Shown here: in pieces, positions 1 through 5,911 of the stretch
How positions within the stretch are numbered: position 1 is the first letter of the stretch
How the letters are laid out: the number at the start of each line of letters is the position of its first letter
DNA from: a virus
Direction: 5' to 3' (one strand)
DNA length: 49,857 nt
IMG/VR virus record: IMGVR_UViG_3300029319_000086
Location: 1-49,857 of that record
The notes under the pieces: generated by a model
What the model was told of the DNA's origin: nothing
The model's database searches: none
What the model saw: the letters and a program-made list of their open reading frames with translations, nothing else
Position numbers and translations under genes: made by a program

Positions 1-140
1 ATAAAAACACCTTGAGAACACTTTTCTGGGAACTTTCTCTCCCCAAAAAGAATCCAATCTCCTATCCACCAGTTAATGCTACGATGAACGGACTGAAGAA
101 TAGCTCCTTGTTTTTCCCACGTTTCGTAATCTATCTCTTC
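1..140. repeat. Left copy of the 140-bp terminal direct repeat
   Basis: The first 140 bases recur at 49718-49857 with one difference: G at 78, A at 49795. Reading through the join gives one uninterrupted minus-strand gene, so this is most simply the overlap of a circular assembly rather than a physical terminal repeat. The difference is silent in that gene (a Ser codon AGC or AGT). Confidence 0.95.
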
Positions 141-218
141 ACTTAGCTTGTAATGCGACTCTTCGTAACTAACTAAAGCACTGGAAGAGTTAACTACTAC
201 ATGCTGTTCATCGCCCAC
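1..218 (-). CDS. Putative DNA-binding regulator, N-terminal part (continues at 49327-49857 across the join)
   Basis: This is the 5' part of a 202-aa gene interrupted by the contig ends. It probably starts at the GTG at 218-216, preceded at about 7 nt by AAAGGG, and overlaps the end of the XRE gene by 22 bases. Joined, the frame stays open from 218 to 1 and then from 49717 to 49327. This half carries the motif INWWIGDWILFGE. From memory, W-GDW motifs of this kind followed by a SFxHxxEVA motif mark a family of small regulators in actinobacteria and phages, some labelled LmbU-like; I cannot confirm that here. No ATG exists in this frame before the conserved part, so GTG is the only good start. 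Overlap with the repressor-like gene suggests the two are co-transcribed and regulatory. Confidence 0.75.
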   Translation of the reverse strand, partial: MGDEQHVVVNSSSALVSYEESHYKLSEEIDYETWEKQGAILQSVHRSINWWIGDWILFGERKFPEKCSQGVF

Positions 219-451
219 GAAACGCCCTTTGTTGTATGCTTTAAAGGTTGATTGGGATTAAATTGAACTAAACTCCAAGGCTCTACTTCTAAAGCGGCAC
301 AAAGCTTAGACAGTGTTCTCAACGATACGCTATGTGTGCCGCCCTTACACAGAACGTTAATAGTGTTCTTGCTCACGTTAGCCTTGACAGCTAATTGAGC
401 TTGGCTTATGCCCTTGTTTTCGATTTGATCTTTCAGTGTCCATTTAAACAT
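197..451 (-). CDS. XRE-family helix-turn-helix repressor-like protein
   Basis: An 84-aa protein, about the size of a single HTH domain. The ATG at 451 begins MFKWTLKDQIENKG; a longer in-frame reading to 577 exists, but its extra N-terminus looks like noncoding sequence. Residues about 14-60 form a Cro/CI-like domain of the HTH_26 type (ISQAQLAVKANVSKNTI is helix-turn-helix; VSLRTLSKLCAALEV is the closing helices). The C-terminal 25 residues are extension. It is divergent from the plus-strand early operon that starts at 626, the usual arrangement of a phage repressor over a shared control region, and it overlaps the following regulator gene. Its targets are inferred only from position. Confidence 0.85.
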   Translation of the reverse strand: MFKWTLKDQIENKGISQAQLAVKANVSKNTINVLCKGGTHSVSLRTLSKLCAALEVEPWSLVQFNPNQPLKHTTKGVSWAMNSM

Positions 452-625
452 ACATACAAATTTAATCCTTTTTTTTGGTATGTCAAATAAAAGGTTGATT
501 TTATTGTGATAAGTTGCGATATTAGTATTACCATTTTTTGTGATGCAACGCCAGAAAGGAGAGTCAAAGGCTTGCACTTGTTAACAAAAAACAATCACTT
601 ATCCTATTCAAAAAAGGAATAACAA
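452..625. promoter_or_regulatory. Divergent control region between the repressor-like gene and the early operon
   Basis: 174 bases without a gene. On the plus strand TTGTGA (504-509), 16 bases, TATTAC (526-531) is a plausible sigma70 promoter; TTGTTA (578-583), 16 bases, TATCCT (600-605) is a weaker one very near the start. TTGTGAT occurs at 504-510 and again around 538-544, each beside a TTGC/GCAA sequence, a possible operator for the adjacent XRE protein. The palindrome TTGTTAACAA lies at 578-587. The SD for the gene at 626 is AAAAAGGA. Confidence 0.45.
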
Positions 626-1132
626 ATGAACGTTCCACTTCCTAAATCTACCTTCAAACCACACCCCAAAGGTCAGCACTCTGGCGTAATTTTTGAGGTC
701 GAGGTTCGCCTCAACGACAAGACGCAGTGGGGGCCGAAGCATCGGGTCATCCTAAAGATTCAATCCGATACCATTATGGAAGACGATGACGGCAACCAGA
801 TGCGAGATGATGAAGGCAACCCAAGAGGGTATGTCATCTGGGATTGGTTGACCGTTGCGCGTAAGGAAGGTAGTCGCTTCCGTGACCGCAGAGAATCTAT
901 CTTAGGTCGAGCACTGACCGCTGAAGAAGTAGCGGCTGACAACTTCAATCCTGTTGAAGAGTTTCAAGGTCAACGCATTTCTTACTTAGTCAAGCATCGG
1001 GAGAAGGGCGATGATCTCTACGCCAACATTGAAACTCTTTGGTTAGAAGGTGACCGTGTAGAAAACGCACACGAAACAGTCGAGCCGAAGGAGGAGAAGC
1101 ACGAAGACTTTGACGATGACCTTCCCTTCTAA
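626..1132 (+). CDS. Putative single-stranded DNA-binding protein
   Basis: 168 aa, beginning after a good SD (AAAAAGGA). The first about 120 residues contain an N-terminal GQHSGVIFEVEV strand and a mid-region RGYVIWDWLTVARKEG, typical of phage OB-fold-like proteins that accompany replication genes. The last 30 residues are strongly acidic and end in DDDLPF, almost identical to the C-terminal tip of bacterial SSB (DDDIPF), which docks replication and repair partners. The function is inferred from that tail and the early position; I do not see a canonical bacterial SSB domain. It is the first gene of the plus-strand early operon and is followed by a terminator hairpin. Confidence 0.6.
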   Translation: MNVPLPKSTFKPHPKGQHSGVIFEVEVRLNDKTQWGPKHRVILKIQSDTIMEDDDGNQMRDDEGNPRGYVIWDWLTVARKEGSRFRDRRESILGRALTAEEVAADNFNPVEEFQGQRISYLVKHREKGDDLYANIETLWLEGDRVENAHETVEPKEEKHEDFDDDLPF

Positions 1133-1156
1133 GTATTAGTTTTCATCAAACCTTAC

Positions 1157-1190
1157 AGTGGCGGTGGGCTTTATGCTCACTGCCACTTTT
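1157..1190 (+). terminator. Rho-independent terminator after the SSB-like gene
   Basis: A 13-bp stem (1157-1169 with 1175-1187, two G-U pairs, loop TTTAT) is followed by TTT and then AATTAA. It lies 24 bases after the stop of the 626-1132 gene and could attenuate rather than stop transcription of the next genes, since no separate strong promoter is obvious before 1216. Confidence 0.75.
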
Positions 1191-1215
1191 AATTAAAGAA
1201 AGTATAACACGTATT

Positions 1216-1680
1216 ATGAAAAAATTTCAAAGAGTAGAAATACAAAAACACGAATCTGATGTGCAAAACATAACTGAAATATATGAACTGGCACATCTTG
1301 CAGGTGAAAAAATAACCAGAGAAGAGGCGAGGAAAGTCTATAGAGAACAGCTGTCTTCTGAGTATTACCAGAATGACAAATACCTTGTAGCTGTAAGGTC
1401 TACAGATGACTTTACCCACCTGTCTATTAGACGATTAGACAGGGGACATGCCAAGGATTGGCGTGAGTTTCAGCAGATTAAAAACGAACTGTTAGGAGAG
1501 GATATAGAAGCTGTTGAACTATACCCTATGCAAAGTAGGGTAGTAGATGCCGCCAACCAGTATCACCTATGGGCTTTACCCAAAGGAGAGATGTTTCCCA
1601 TAGGATATCACAAAGGGTTTCAGTCAGACAAAAGCGTGTCTACTGATTCTCACACAGTAGTTCAAAGAAAGCGCGACTAA
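1216..1680 (+). CDS. Phage protein resembling DUF7694
   Basis: 154 aa. The core from about residue 65 to 125 contains THLSIRRLDRGHAKDWREFQ, then IKNELLGEDIEAVELYP, then a VDAANQYHLWALP block. This pattern (LSIRR-D..-DWR-QRIKNEL-G-E--AVELYPAES-L-D--NQYHLW) is a widespread phage family that I recall as DUF7694; its function is unknown. The ATG start follows a weak SD (AAAGAAAG). The stop at 1680 abuts the next start at 1681, so translation is probably coupled. N-terminal 60 residues are charged helices without a recognised domain. Confidence 0.75.
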   Translation: MKKFQRVEIQKHESDVQNITEIYELAHLAGEKITREEARKVYREQLSSEYYQNDKYLVAVRSTDDFTHLSIRRLDRGHAKDWREFQQIKNELLGEDIEAVELYPMQSRVVDAANQYHLWALPKGEMFPIGYHKGFQSDKSVSTDSHTVVQRKRD

Positions 1681-1950
1681 ATGGATTGGATCATAAAAAC
1701 AGTAGAAATAGTTTCTACTAAGTTCATACCAAGTGTGCAAACGTATGCACCAGAAAGGAAGAGTTGTCCGCATTGTAAATATTCTGGAGTAAAGAAACAT
1801 AAAGATGGGATCAAATGGGAAGCTTGGTATTATGCTATCAAAACAAAAGACCTTCCTGTCTTTGATCAATTAGAATCAAAATCTTTTAATCCAGAACAGA
1901 CTGTATTCGGATGTAGAGCATGCAATAAAAAATACAAACAAGGAGACTGA
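1681..1950 (+). CDS. Small zinc-ribbon protein
   Basis: 89 aa, starting at the base after the previous stop (TAA then ATG). A CPHC pair in the first third and a CRAC pair near the C-terminus form a CxxC...CxxC zinc ribbon separated by about 45 residues rich in aromatic and charged residues. Such ribbons in early phage operons often bind nucleic acids or act as adaptors, but nothing here fixes a target. No signal peptide or membrane segment. Confidence 0.65.
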   Translation: MDWIIKTVEIVSTKFIPSVQTYAPERKSCPHCKYSGVKKHKDGIKWEAWYYAIKTKDLPVFDQLESKSFNPEQTVFGCRACNKKYKQGD

Positions 1951-1953
1951 ACA

Positions 1954-2343
1954 GTGGAAGTCAACCATAAGAAAGGAGTTTTAATTACAAAACTCTTAAA
2001 AGAACTTCACGATGCTGAAACGTTTATAGCTTCAAGCTGTAAATGGATTGAAGATGACGAAAAAGACGGTAGACACAAGCATCTTTTTACAACGATTCGT
2101 TGGTTAGAAAAAACCCAACCAAATGAATTGATAGAAACCGATCCCCATTTTTCCGTAGAAGAATTAATGGAGTTACATGATGAAACTAAAATTGTTGCAC
2201 ATTTAGCTTACATGTTTAGCGAGCCGTGGATTACCGAAGAGATGGTGCTCCGCGCTTTAAAGATGCGAAAGGAAGTAATTAAGACGTTAGAAAACAGGTC
2301 AGGTGACACAGGGCAAGACGATGAACCACATGAACTTACATAG
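1954..2343 (+). CDS. Hypothetical helical early protein
   Basis: 129 aa with a GTG start at 1954 preceded by AAGGAG. I do not recognise it. It is predicted mostly helical and acidic, with a central SVEELMELHDETKIVAHLAYM helix region and a C-terminal charged tail. It is the last gene before a 275-base noncoding stretch containing stacked hairpins and a promoter, so it may close the first early transcription unit. Confidence 0.6.
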   Translation: MEVNHKKGVLITKLLKELHDAETFIASSCKWIEDDEKDGRHKHLFTTIRWLEKTQPNELIETDPHFSVEELMELHDETKIVAHLAYMFSEPWITEEMVLRALKMRKEVIKTLENRSGDTGQDDEPHELT

Positions 2344-2407
2344 GTTCTTGTCAAGACATAGTTCATCTTCGATGAGGGAAGAAAAAGTATATGTGGATGA
2401 CCGTTCT

Positions 2408-2529
2408 GTACAAGGCTACAAAGGCTTGTACTGTACATGGCTATATAGCCTTCTGTACGTCAACTACCCTTCGGGTAGTTGTAAACGCGCAAGCGTGTGC
2501 GTATGCGTAATATAAAACGTGTGCGCGTT
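2408..2529 (+). ncRNA. Array of four consecutive hairpins (structured intergenic RNA or compound terminator)
   Basis: Four stems lie end to end: 2408-2414/2425-2431 (7 bp, 10-base loop); 2433-2437/2454-2458 enclosing the palindrome GGCTATATAGCC at 2439-2450; 2461-2469/2473-2481 (9 bp, loop TTC); and 2484-2491/2522-2529 (8 bp, GC-rich). The first two hairpins share the direct repeat TGTACAWGGCTA. None is followed by a clean U-tract. The array sits between the 1954-2343 gene and the promoter at 2554, so it may protect or process the upstream mRNA's 3' end. Confidence 0.5.
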
Positions 2530-2553
2530 GATCAAGTTTTTTGTGACAGGGGG

Positions 2554-2582
2554 TTGCAAAAAATTGTGACGTTGTTTATATT
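2554..2582 (+). promoter_or_regulatory. Sigma70-type promoter for the endolysin-led unit
   Basis: TTGCAA (2554-2559), 17 bases, TATATT (2577-2582), with a start expected near 2589, about 30 bases before the ATG at 2619. TTGTGAC occurs at 2541-2547 just upstream and again at 2564-2570 in the spacer, 23 bases apart; related TTGTGAT sequences lie in the repressor control region, so this pair could be an operator. Confidence 0.6.
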
Positions 2583-2618
2583 ACCTTCCATCGCCCACTA
2601 AACCCAAAGGAGGAAACG

Positions 2619-3038
2619 ATGACCTACACCGAAGAAACGTGGCCCAAAGATAGGTGGCCTAACTTCAGCTTCAAGGAGATGGCTTGTCAACACAGTGGGA
2701 TCTGTGATATTGACGAGGCTTTTATGGACAAGCTACAAGAACTGAGAACTAGGACAGGGTTTGGACTGACTGTGTCTTCTGGATACAGAGACAAGACTCA
2801 TCCAATTGAAGCAGAAAAAATTTCTAAGAGCGGCAATGGTGGTGCTCATACTACGGGCAAAGCTGTAGACCTCAAAGTTGCAAGAGACAAAGCTTACATG
2901 GTTTTGCTACACGCTTTAAATCTAAATTTTACTGGCATAGGTGTAGCGCAAACGGGAGAAGCACGATTCCTGCATCTTGATAACATACAACCAGAAGACA
3001 ACTTCCACGTTCCACGACCTACTGTATGGTCATACTAA
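2619..3038 (+). CDS. M15-family peptidase, probable endolysin
   Basis: 139 aa after a strong SD (AAAGGAGG). The D-Ala-D-Ala carboxypeptidase-like (peptidase M15A/M15_3) signature is clear: SSGYR at about 53-57, GGAHTTGKAVDL with zinc ligands His77 and Asp84, and the third ligand in FLHLD (His119, with Asp121 following). It would cleave peptide cross-links in peptidoglycan. There is no signal peptide, so release would need a holin; holin candidates are far away in the late operon (21608-22272). Being in the early block behind its own promoter is unusual for a lysis enzyme. A virion or regulatory peptidase role is less likely at this length. Confidence 0.85.
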   Translation: MTYTEETWPKDRWPNFSFKEMACQHSGICDIDEAFMDKLQELRTRTGFGLTVSSGYRDKTHPIEAEKISKSGNGGAHTTGKAVDLKVARDKAYMVLLHALNLNFTGIGVAQTGEARFLHLDNIQPEDNFHVPRPTVWSY

Positions 3039-3050
3039 AGGACACTTGCT

Positions 3051-3299
3051 GTGAACATAGATGAAAAAATCGAAGAGCTACGCCAAGGACAAAGTGAAGC
3101 CGTAAAAGAACTTGATACTCTGCAATCCAGAGCATCCGAACTTCAAGCTCTTGTCCAAAGACAGACAGGTGCAATAAAAATTCTTCTTGATCTTAAAGCA
3201 GAAAAGGAAAAACCACCAGAGGGTTTTACGGAGGACGATATTCCGTTCTCTAACAAAGAGGGAGAACCCCTTTACGCTTCTGACGAGGAGTCTAAATAA
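3051..3299 (+). CDS. Small coiled-coil protein with an SSB-tail-like motif
   Basis: 82 aa, GTG start at 3051. Residues about 3-52 form an uninterrupted heptad-like helix (IEELRQGQSEAVKELDTLQ and onward). The following segment contains TEDDIPF, very close to the DDDIPF tip of SSB, though here it is internal with about 17 residues after it. I do not recognise a family. It may form a homodimer or bundle and mimic or compete with the SSB tail encoded at 626-1132; that is inference. Confidence 0.6.
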   Translation: MNIDEKIEELRQGQSEAVKELDTLQSRASELQALVQRQTGAIKILLDLKAEKEKPPEGFTEDDIPFSNKEGEPLYASDEESK

Positions 3300-3300
3300 A

Positions 3301-3483
3301 ATGACATGTTCTATATGCTCTGGCGAAATAGAAGTGCAGGTGCATGGATGGGATAAAGGACATAACGCTTATCCCATAACGGATGGTCGTTGTTGCAGTG
3401 ACTGCAATCATTTAGTAGTGCAAGCTCGCATAACTGGACAGCTTCCCTCTTACCGTAAACGTAAAAGCCTTCTTAAGAAATAA
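3301..3483 (+). CDS. Small zinc-binding phage protein
   Basis: 60 aa, ATG at 3301 directly after the previous stop. Cysteines at residues 3 and 6 (CSIC) and at 31, 32 and 35 (GRCCSDCN), with GWDKGHNAYPITDG between them, match a common small phage zinc protein of the pattern C-x2-C...GHNA-P-xxGRCCxxCN. The function is unknown. The basic C-terminus (YRKRKSLLKK) would suit nucleic-acid contact. It ends just before the pseudoknotted RNA element at 3498. Confidence 0.75.
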   Translation: MTCSICSGEIEVQVHGWDKGHNAYPITDGRCCSDCNHLVVQARITGQLPSYRKRKSLLKK

Positions 3484-3497
3484 ACAGTTAAAATAAT

Positions 3498-3656
3498 TGT
3501 GGTAGGCTAAAGTACTTCCCAACCCATATTCTCTACATAAGAGTCTAGCATAGCTCTATATGAGAGTGGGAGGTCTCCTTCTGATGAAAAGCCGTAAGGT
3601 TGTCACTACGGAGACACTATCGTCACATAGTGTATTGTTCCAGACAACCTGCCACA
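3498..3656 (+). ncRNA. Pseudoknotted structured RNA in the leader of the 3677 gene
   Basis: A closing helix (3498-3504 with 3650-3656, one G-U) encloses a helix 3515-3521/3567-3573, a helix 3574-3578/3610-3614, a hairpin 3592-3596/3607-3611 that partly competes with it, and a 7-bp hairpin 3614-3620/3627-3633. The loop of the 3592 hairpin (3597-3603) pairs perfectly for 7 bp with 3644-3650, forming a pseudoknot; its last pair competes with the closing helix. The element ends about 11 bases before the SD of the 3677 gene. Nested helices and a pseudoknot in 159 nt suggest a cis-acting regulator or ribozyme-like RNA. I match it to no known class. Confidence 0.55.
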
Positions 3657-3676
3657 TATTTTTAAAAGGAGAAAAG

Positions 3677-4477
3677 ATGAATCAAAAAGAAAAAGAAATA
3701 CAGGAACGAATAGACGAAGGTATAAGCCAAGGGTTTTTAGAAGAAGCATACGACTTACTTTGGAGTCACTACGGCAGGAAATTTTACAACGCTAAAAAGA
3801 TAAGCCAACGAAAGGATAACAGAGACTTTAATACTGATTGTAGCAACTTGTGGGAAGCTGTCCAACCAACAGATGGGCAGCTATTTTTAATGGCTATTAA
3901 AAAGCATTTAGTTGACCACAGTGATGGGAACAATGCAGGAGATTGGATGCCTACTGCCGCCAACATAGCAAAGCATCTATCGTCTTCTGCGCACGAAAGA
4001 AAGGCACTGCAAGAGCTTGAGTCTTCAAGGATCAGTGCAGAGCAGTCAGTTCCTTTTGATATAGCAAGGACAAGTAAGATTACGCTTACATCTAACTTTC
4101 TTATAAATGCTTTAGGCAGGACAGAAGTAGAGTGCATACCTAACAGTGCATATAACTGCGAGACTTGCGGAGATACAGGTCAAGTGTGCTTTTACTATGT
4201 GAAAAGCAAGCCTTCTCATATATTCCTACTCAAAGAATTTATGACTTTAGCTAATAGCCAACCAGACAAAGCTGCTTTGTTTGAAATAGGAAGTTGCGTG
4301 TGTGATGAGTGCGACATTGGAACAGCCAAGTATGAAAAGTTTCAACATAATCATATACACCACATGCCGCCATCTTATTGGATAATTAAGAAACTTGCTA
4401 AAAGAAGAAAGGAGATTGGACAAAAGAAACAAATAGAGAAGGAAAAACTCTCAGTAAAACAAGAAGGGTTATTTTAA
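3677..4477 (+). CDS. Putative replication accessory protein with zinc-binding C-terminal half
   Basis: 266 aa from the ATG at 3677, which has AAAAGGAG upstream; an in-frame reading from 3560 would run through the folded RNA leader and is rejected. The N-terminal half is helical, with LWEAVQPTDGQLFLMAIKKH and a DWMPTAANIAKHL segment. That layout (variable helix, then W-PT--DI---L) resembles phage helicase-loader or replisome-organiser proteins, but the match is weak. The C-terminal half has CETCGDTGQVC and CVCDEC, a likely zinc site, and ends in a very basic tail (KKLAKRRKE). It is the only gene that might recruit host replication machinery. Confidence in the gene is high, in the function low. 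Confidence 0.55.
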   Translation: MNQKEKEIQERIDEGISQGFLEEAYDLLWSHYGRKFYNAKKISQRKDNRDFNTDCSNLWEAVQPTDGQLFLMAIKKHLVDHSDGNNAGDWMPTAANIAKHLSSSAHERKALQELESSRISAEQSVPFDIARTSKITLTSNFLINALGRTEVECIPNSAYNCETCGDTGQVCFYYVKSKPSHIFLLKEFMTLANSQPDKAALFEIGSCVCDECDIGTAKYEKFQHNHIHHMPPSYWIIKKLAKRRKEIGQKKQIEKEKLSVKQEGLF

Positions 4478-4483
4478 AACATG

Positions 4484-4572
4484 CTCACGGCTACTGTTTT
4501 ATAATACGACAAGGGGAGATCGTATATGTATTGTTTGGGGAAATAATACATGCATATTACAGTAGTCGTGAG
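4484..4572 (+). ncRNA. Three-way-junction RNA with two GGGGA loops
   Basis: A 14-bp stem (4484-4497 with 4559-4572, one G-U) encloses two hairpins: 4504-4509/4520-4525 with a 10-base loop and 4526-4532/4545-4551 with a 12-base loop. Both loops display GGGGA. It begins 7 bases after the 3677-4477 stop and ends 22 bases before the next start. Loop-exposed GGA motifs are the known recognition signal of CsrA/RsmA proteins, and SD-like loops could also sequester anti-SD; either role is inference. Confidence 0.55.
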
Positions 4573-4594
4573 TCTTAAATTAGAAAGGGATACT

Positions 4595-4774
4595 ATGAAA
4601 TTTAACAACTTATCAGCCGCTTTAAAGTTAATCAAACAACTGCAAAGCAAGACTTGGTCAATTATAAGCAAGGAAGATAGAGTAAAATACAGTAAAGCTA
4701 TAGATGAGCTAGAAGAGTTTATTACTCTTTCTGAAAATTCTATAAAAGCAAAACAATATAATGAAGATATTTAA
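4595..4774 (+). CDS. Small helical hypothetical protein
   Basis: 59 aa from the ATG at 4595 with AAAGGGA 4 bases upstream; a longer frame from 4550 would start inside the RNA junction. The sequence is two amphipathic helices (LSAALKLIKQLQSKTWSII and VKYSKAIDELEEFIT), acidic and basic mixed, without cysteines or membrane segment. It overlaps the next small gene by 14 bases. Unrecognised. Confidence 0.5.
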   Translation: MKFNNLSAALKLIKQLQSKTWSIISKEDRVKYSKAIDELEEFITLSENSIKAKQYNEDI

Positions 4775-4880
4775 AAGCATGCCTATGTCACTTATTGCAG
4801 ACATAGCAATTATATGTCTTGGAATTTTTTCTGTATATATAAACATCAAAGGGATAAAGCAACTATTTAAAGGAGAATAA
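4761..4880 (+). CDS. 39-aa single-pass membrane protein
   Basis: Short ORF starting at 4761 inside the end of the previous gene and ending at 4880, one base before the next ATG (4882). Residues about 9-29 (MSLIADIAIICLGIFSVYIN) are a good transmembrane helix with a basic residue cluster on both sides. Tight packing on both flanks supports it being translated. Possible roles include superinfection exclusion or a small holin-like peptide; there is no direct evidence. Confidence 0.45.
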   Translation: MKIFKSMPMSLIADIAIICLGIFSVYINIKGIKQLFKGE

Positions 4881-4881
4881 A

Positions 4882-5346
4882 ATGCTTGATAGTCAAACAG
4901 AAAAAGGGATAAAATACATAGAGCAAGAAGATAAAATTGCTGACACTATTTGCGAAAAGCTTAGATGTGAACAGATACACATGGCTAGCAATGATTGTCA
5001 AGTAGATCGTTTGTTCTTTAGAGGCAAGACCTTGGTCTCTATTGGAGAAATCAAATCACGGAACATGAGTCTTGAAGAGTTAAAGGAACATGGTTCGTAT
5101 TTAATTTCATACAAAAAACTGCAAATGGGCAAAGCGTTTTGCGATCTTACGGGCGTTCCATACTTTCTATTTGTTAAGCTTATCCCTGACAATGAAATTT
5201 ATTTTTGGAAGATATGTGACGATGAAGGTAACTGGACTGCCAACTTTGAAACCAAGGAAACTGTTACAAAATCAAATGTGAATGGAGGATCAGCGACCAG
5301 AATAAATGCGTTTATAGAATTAGATCAAATGAAAAGGCTTGAGTGA
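4882..5346 (+). CDS. PD-(D/E)XK-fold nuclease-like protein
   Basis: 154 aa, SD AAAGGAG. The motif VDRLF (Asp42) followed after 13 residues by GEIKSR (Glu56, Lys58) is the D...ExK signature of the PD-(D/E)XK nuclease superfamily, with a preceding helix and following helix KKLQMGKAFCDLTGVP that fits the core fold. Possible roles are Holliday-junction resolution, recombination or host DNA breakdown. It is followed immediately by a second nuclease of similar fold, suggesting a recombination/packaging-preparation pair. Substrate unknown. Confidence 0.6.
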   Translation: MLDSQTEKGIKYIEQEDKIADTICEKLRCEQIHMASNDCQVDRLFFRGKTLVSIGEIKSRNMSLEELKEHGSYLISYKKLQMGKAFCDLTGVPYFLFVKLIPDNEIYFWKICDDEGNWTANFETKETVTKSNVNGGSATRINAFIELDQMKRLE

Positions 5347-5347
5347 A

Positions 5348-5911
5348 ATGGCTAGATTAAGAAAGATTGAAAAAGGGATGAGATTTAAAGTTAAAGATTT
5401 TAAAAAGTTAAAGAAAAATAAAGCTAAAGCTAAGAGGAAATACGTAAGGAAATTACAAAAAACAGTAGAAGAAATAGAACCTCTGCAACCCAACAGCCGT
5501 GGGGTCATGGCAGGATACAGGCCCGACATAACAGACTGTTCAAAGAAAAAAATTAGTCCTAAAGGGATTTATTTTAGAAGCTCTTGGGAAGCTAACTATG
5601 CCAGATACTTAAACTTTTTGATGGATCGTGGACAGATACAGCGATGGGAATACGAACCCCACGTTTTTTGGTTTGAAGAAATTAAACGTGGGGTTCGATC
5701 ATATTTGCCAGACTTTAAAGTATGGGAGACTATCAACGATGAACCTTATTATGTCGAAGTAAAAGGATTCATGGACGCAAAGTCTAAGACCAAACTAAAA
5801 AGAATGGCAAAGTATTATCCAGAAGTAAAGCTTGTCCTTGTTGACAAGGATAAATACAATGAAATCAAATACAAGCTTTCAAGTCTCATAAAAAATTGGG
5901 AGCATTACTGA
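5348..5911 (+). CDS. T7 endonuclease I/DUF1064-like nuclease
   Basis: 187 aa from the ATG at 5348 (a TTG at 5339 is possible). After a very basic N-terminus (KKLKKNKAKAKRK), the core has FRSSWEANYARYL (Glu81), SYLPDFKV (Asp122) and YYVEVKG (Glu137, Lys139). The spacing E...D...ExK matches the active site of T7 endonuclease I and the DUF1064 family, which resolve branched DNA. Such enzymes clear recombination junctions before packaging. It is the last gene of the early block and converges on the giant internal-protein gene, overlapping it by 7 bases with no terminator between. Confidence 0.75.
   Translation: MARLRKIEKGMRFKVKDFKKLKKNKAKAKRKYVRKLQKTVEEIEPLQPNSRGVMAGYRPDITDCSKKKISPKGIYFRSSWEANYARYLNFLMDRGQIQRWEYEPHVFWFEEIKRGVRSYLPDFKVWETINDEPYYVEVKGFMDAKSKTKLKRMAKYYPEVKLVLVDKDKYNEIKYKLSSLIKNWEHY

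Noticed and set aside
2303-2515. ORF reading MTQGKTMNHMNLH on the plus strand
   Set aside because: It overlaps the end of the 1954 gene, lacks an SD and runs through four hairpins; the amino-acid sequence is low quality.
3581-3615. A third hammerhead around CTGATGA at 3581
   Set aside because: The downstream GAAA and NUH cleavage triplet in the correct arrangement are missing; the sequence instead fits the pseudoknotted fold reported for this gap.
3560-3676. N-terminal extension of the 3677 gene
   Set aside because: It would translate the folded leader; the ATG at 3677 has a proper SD.
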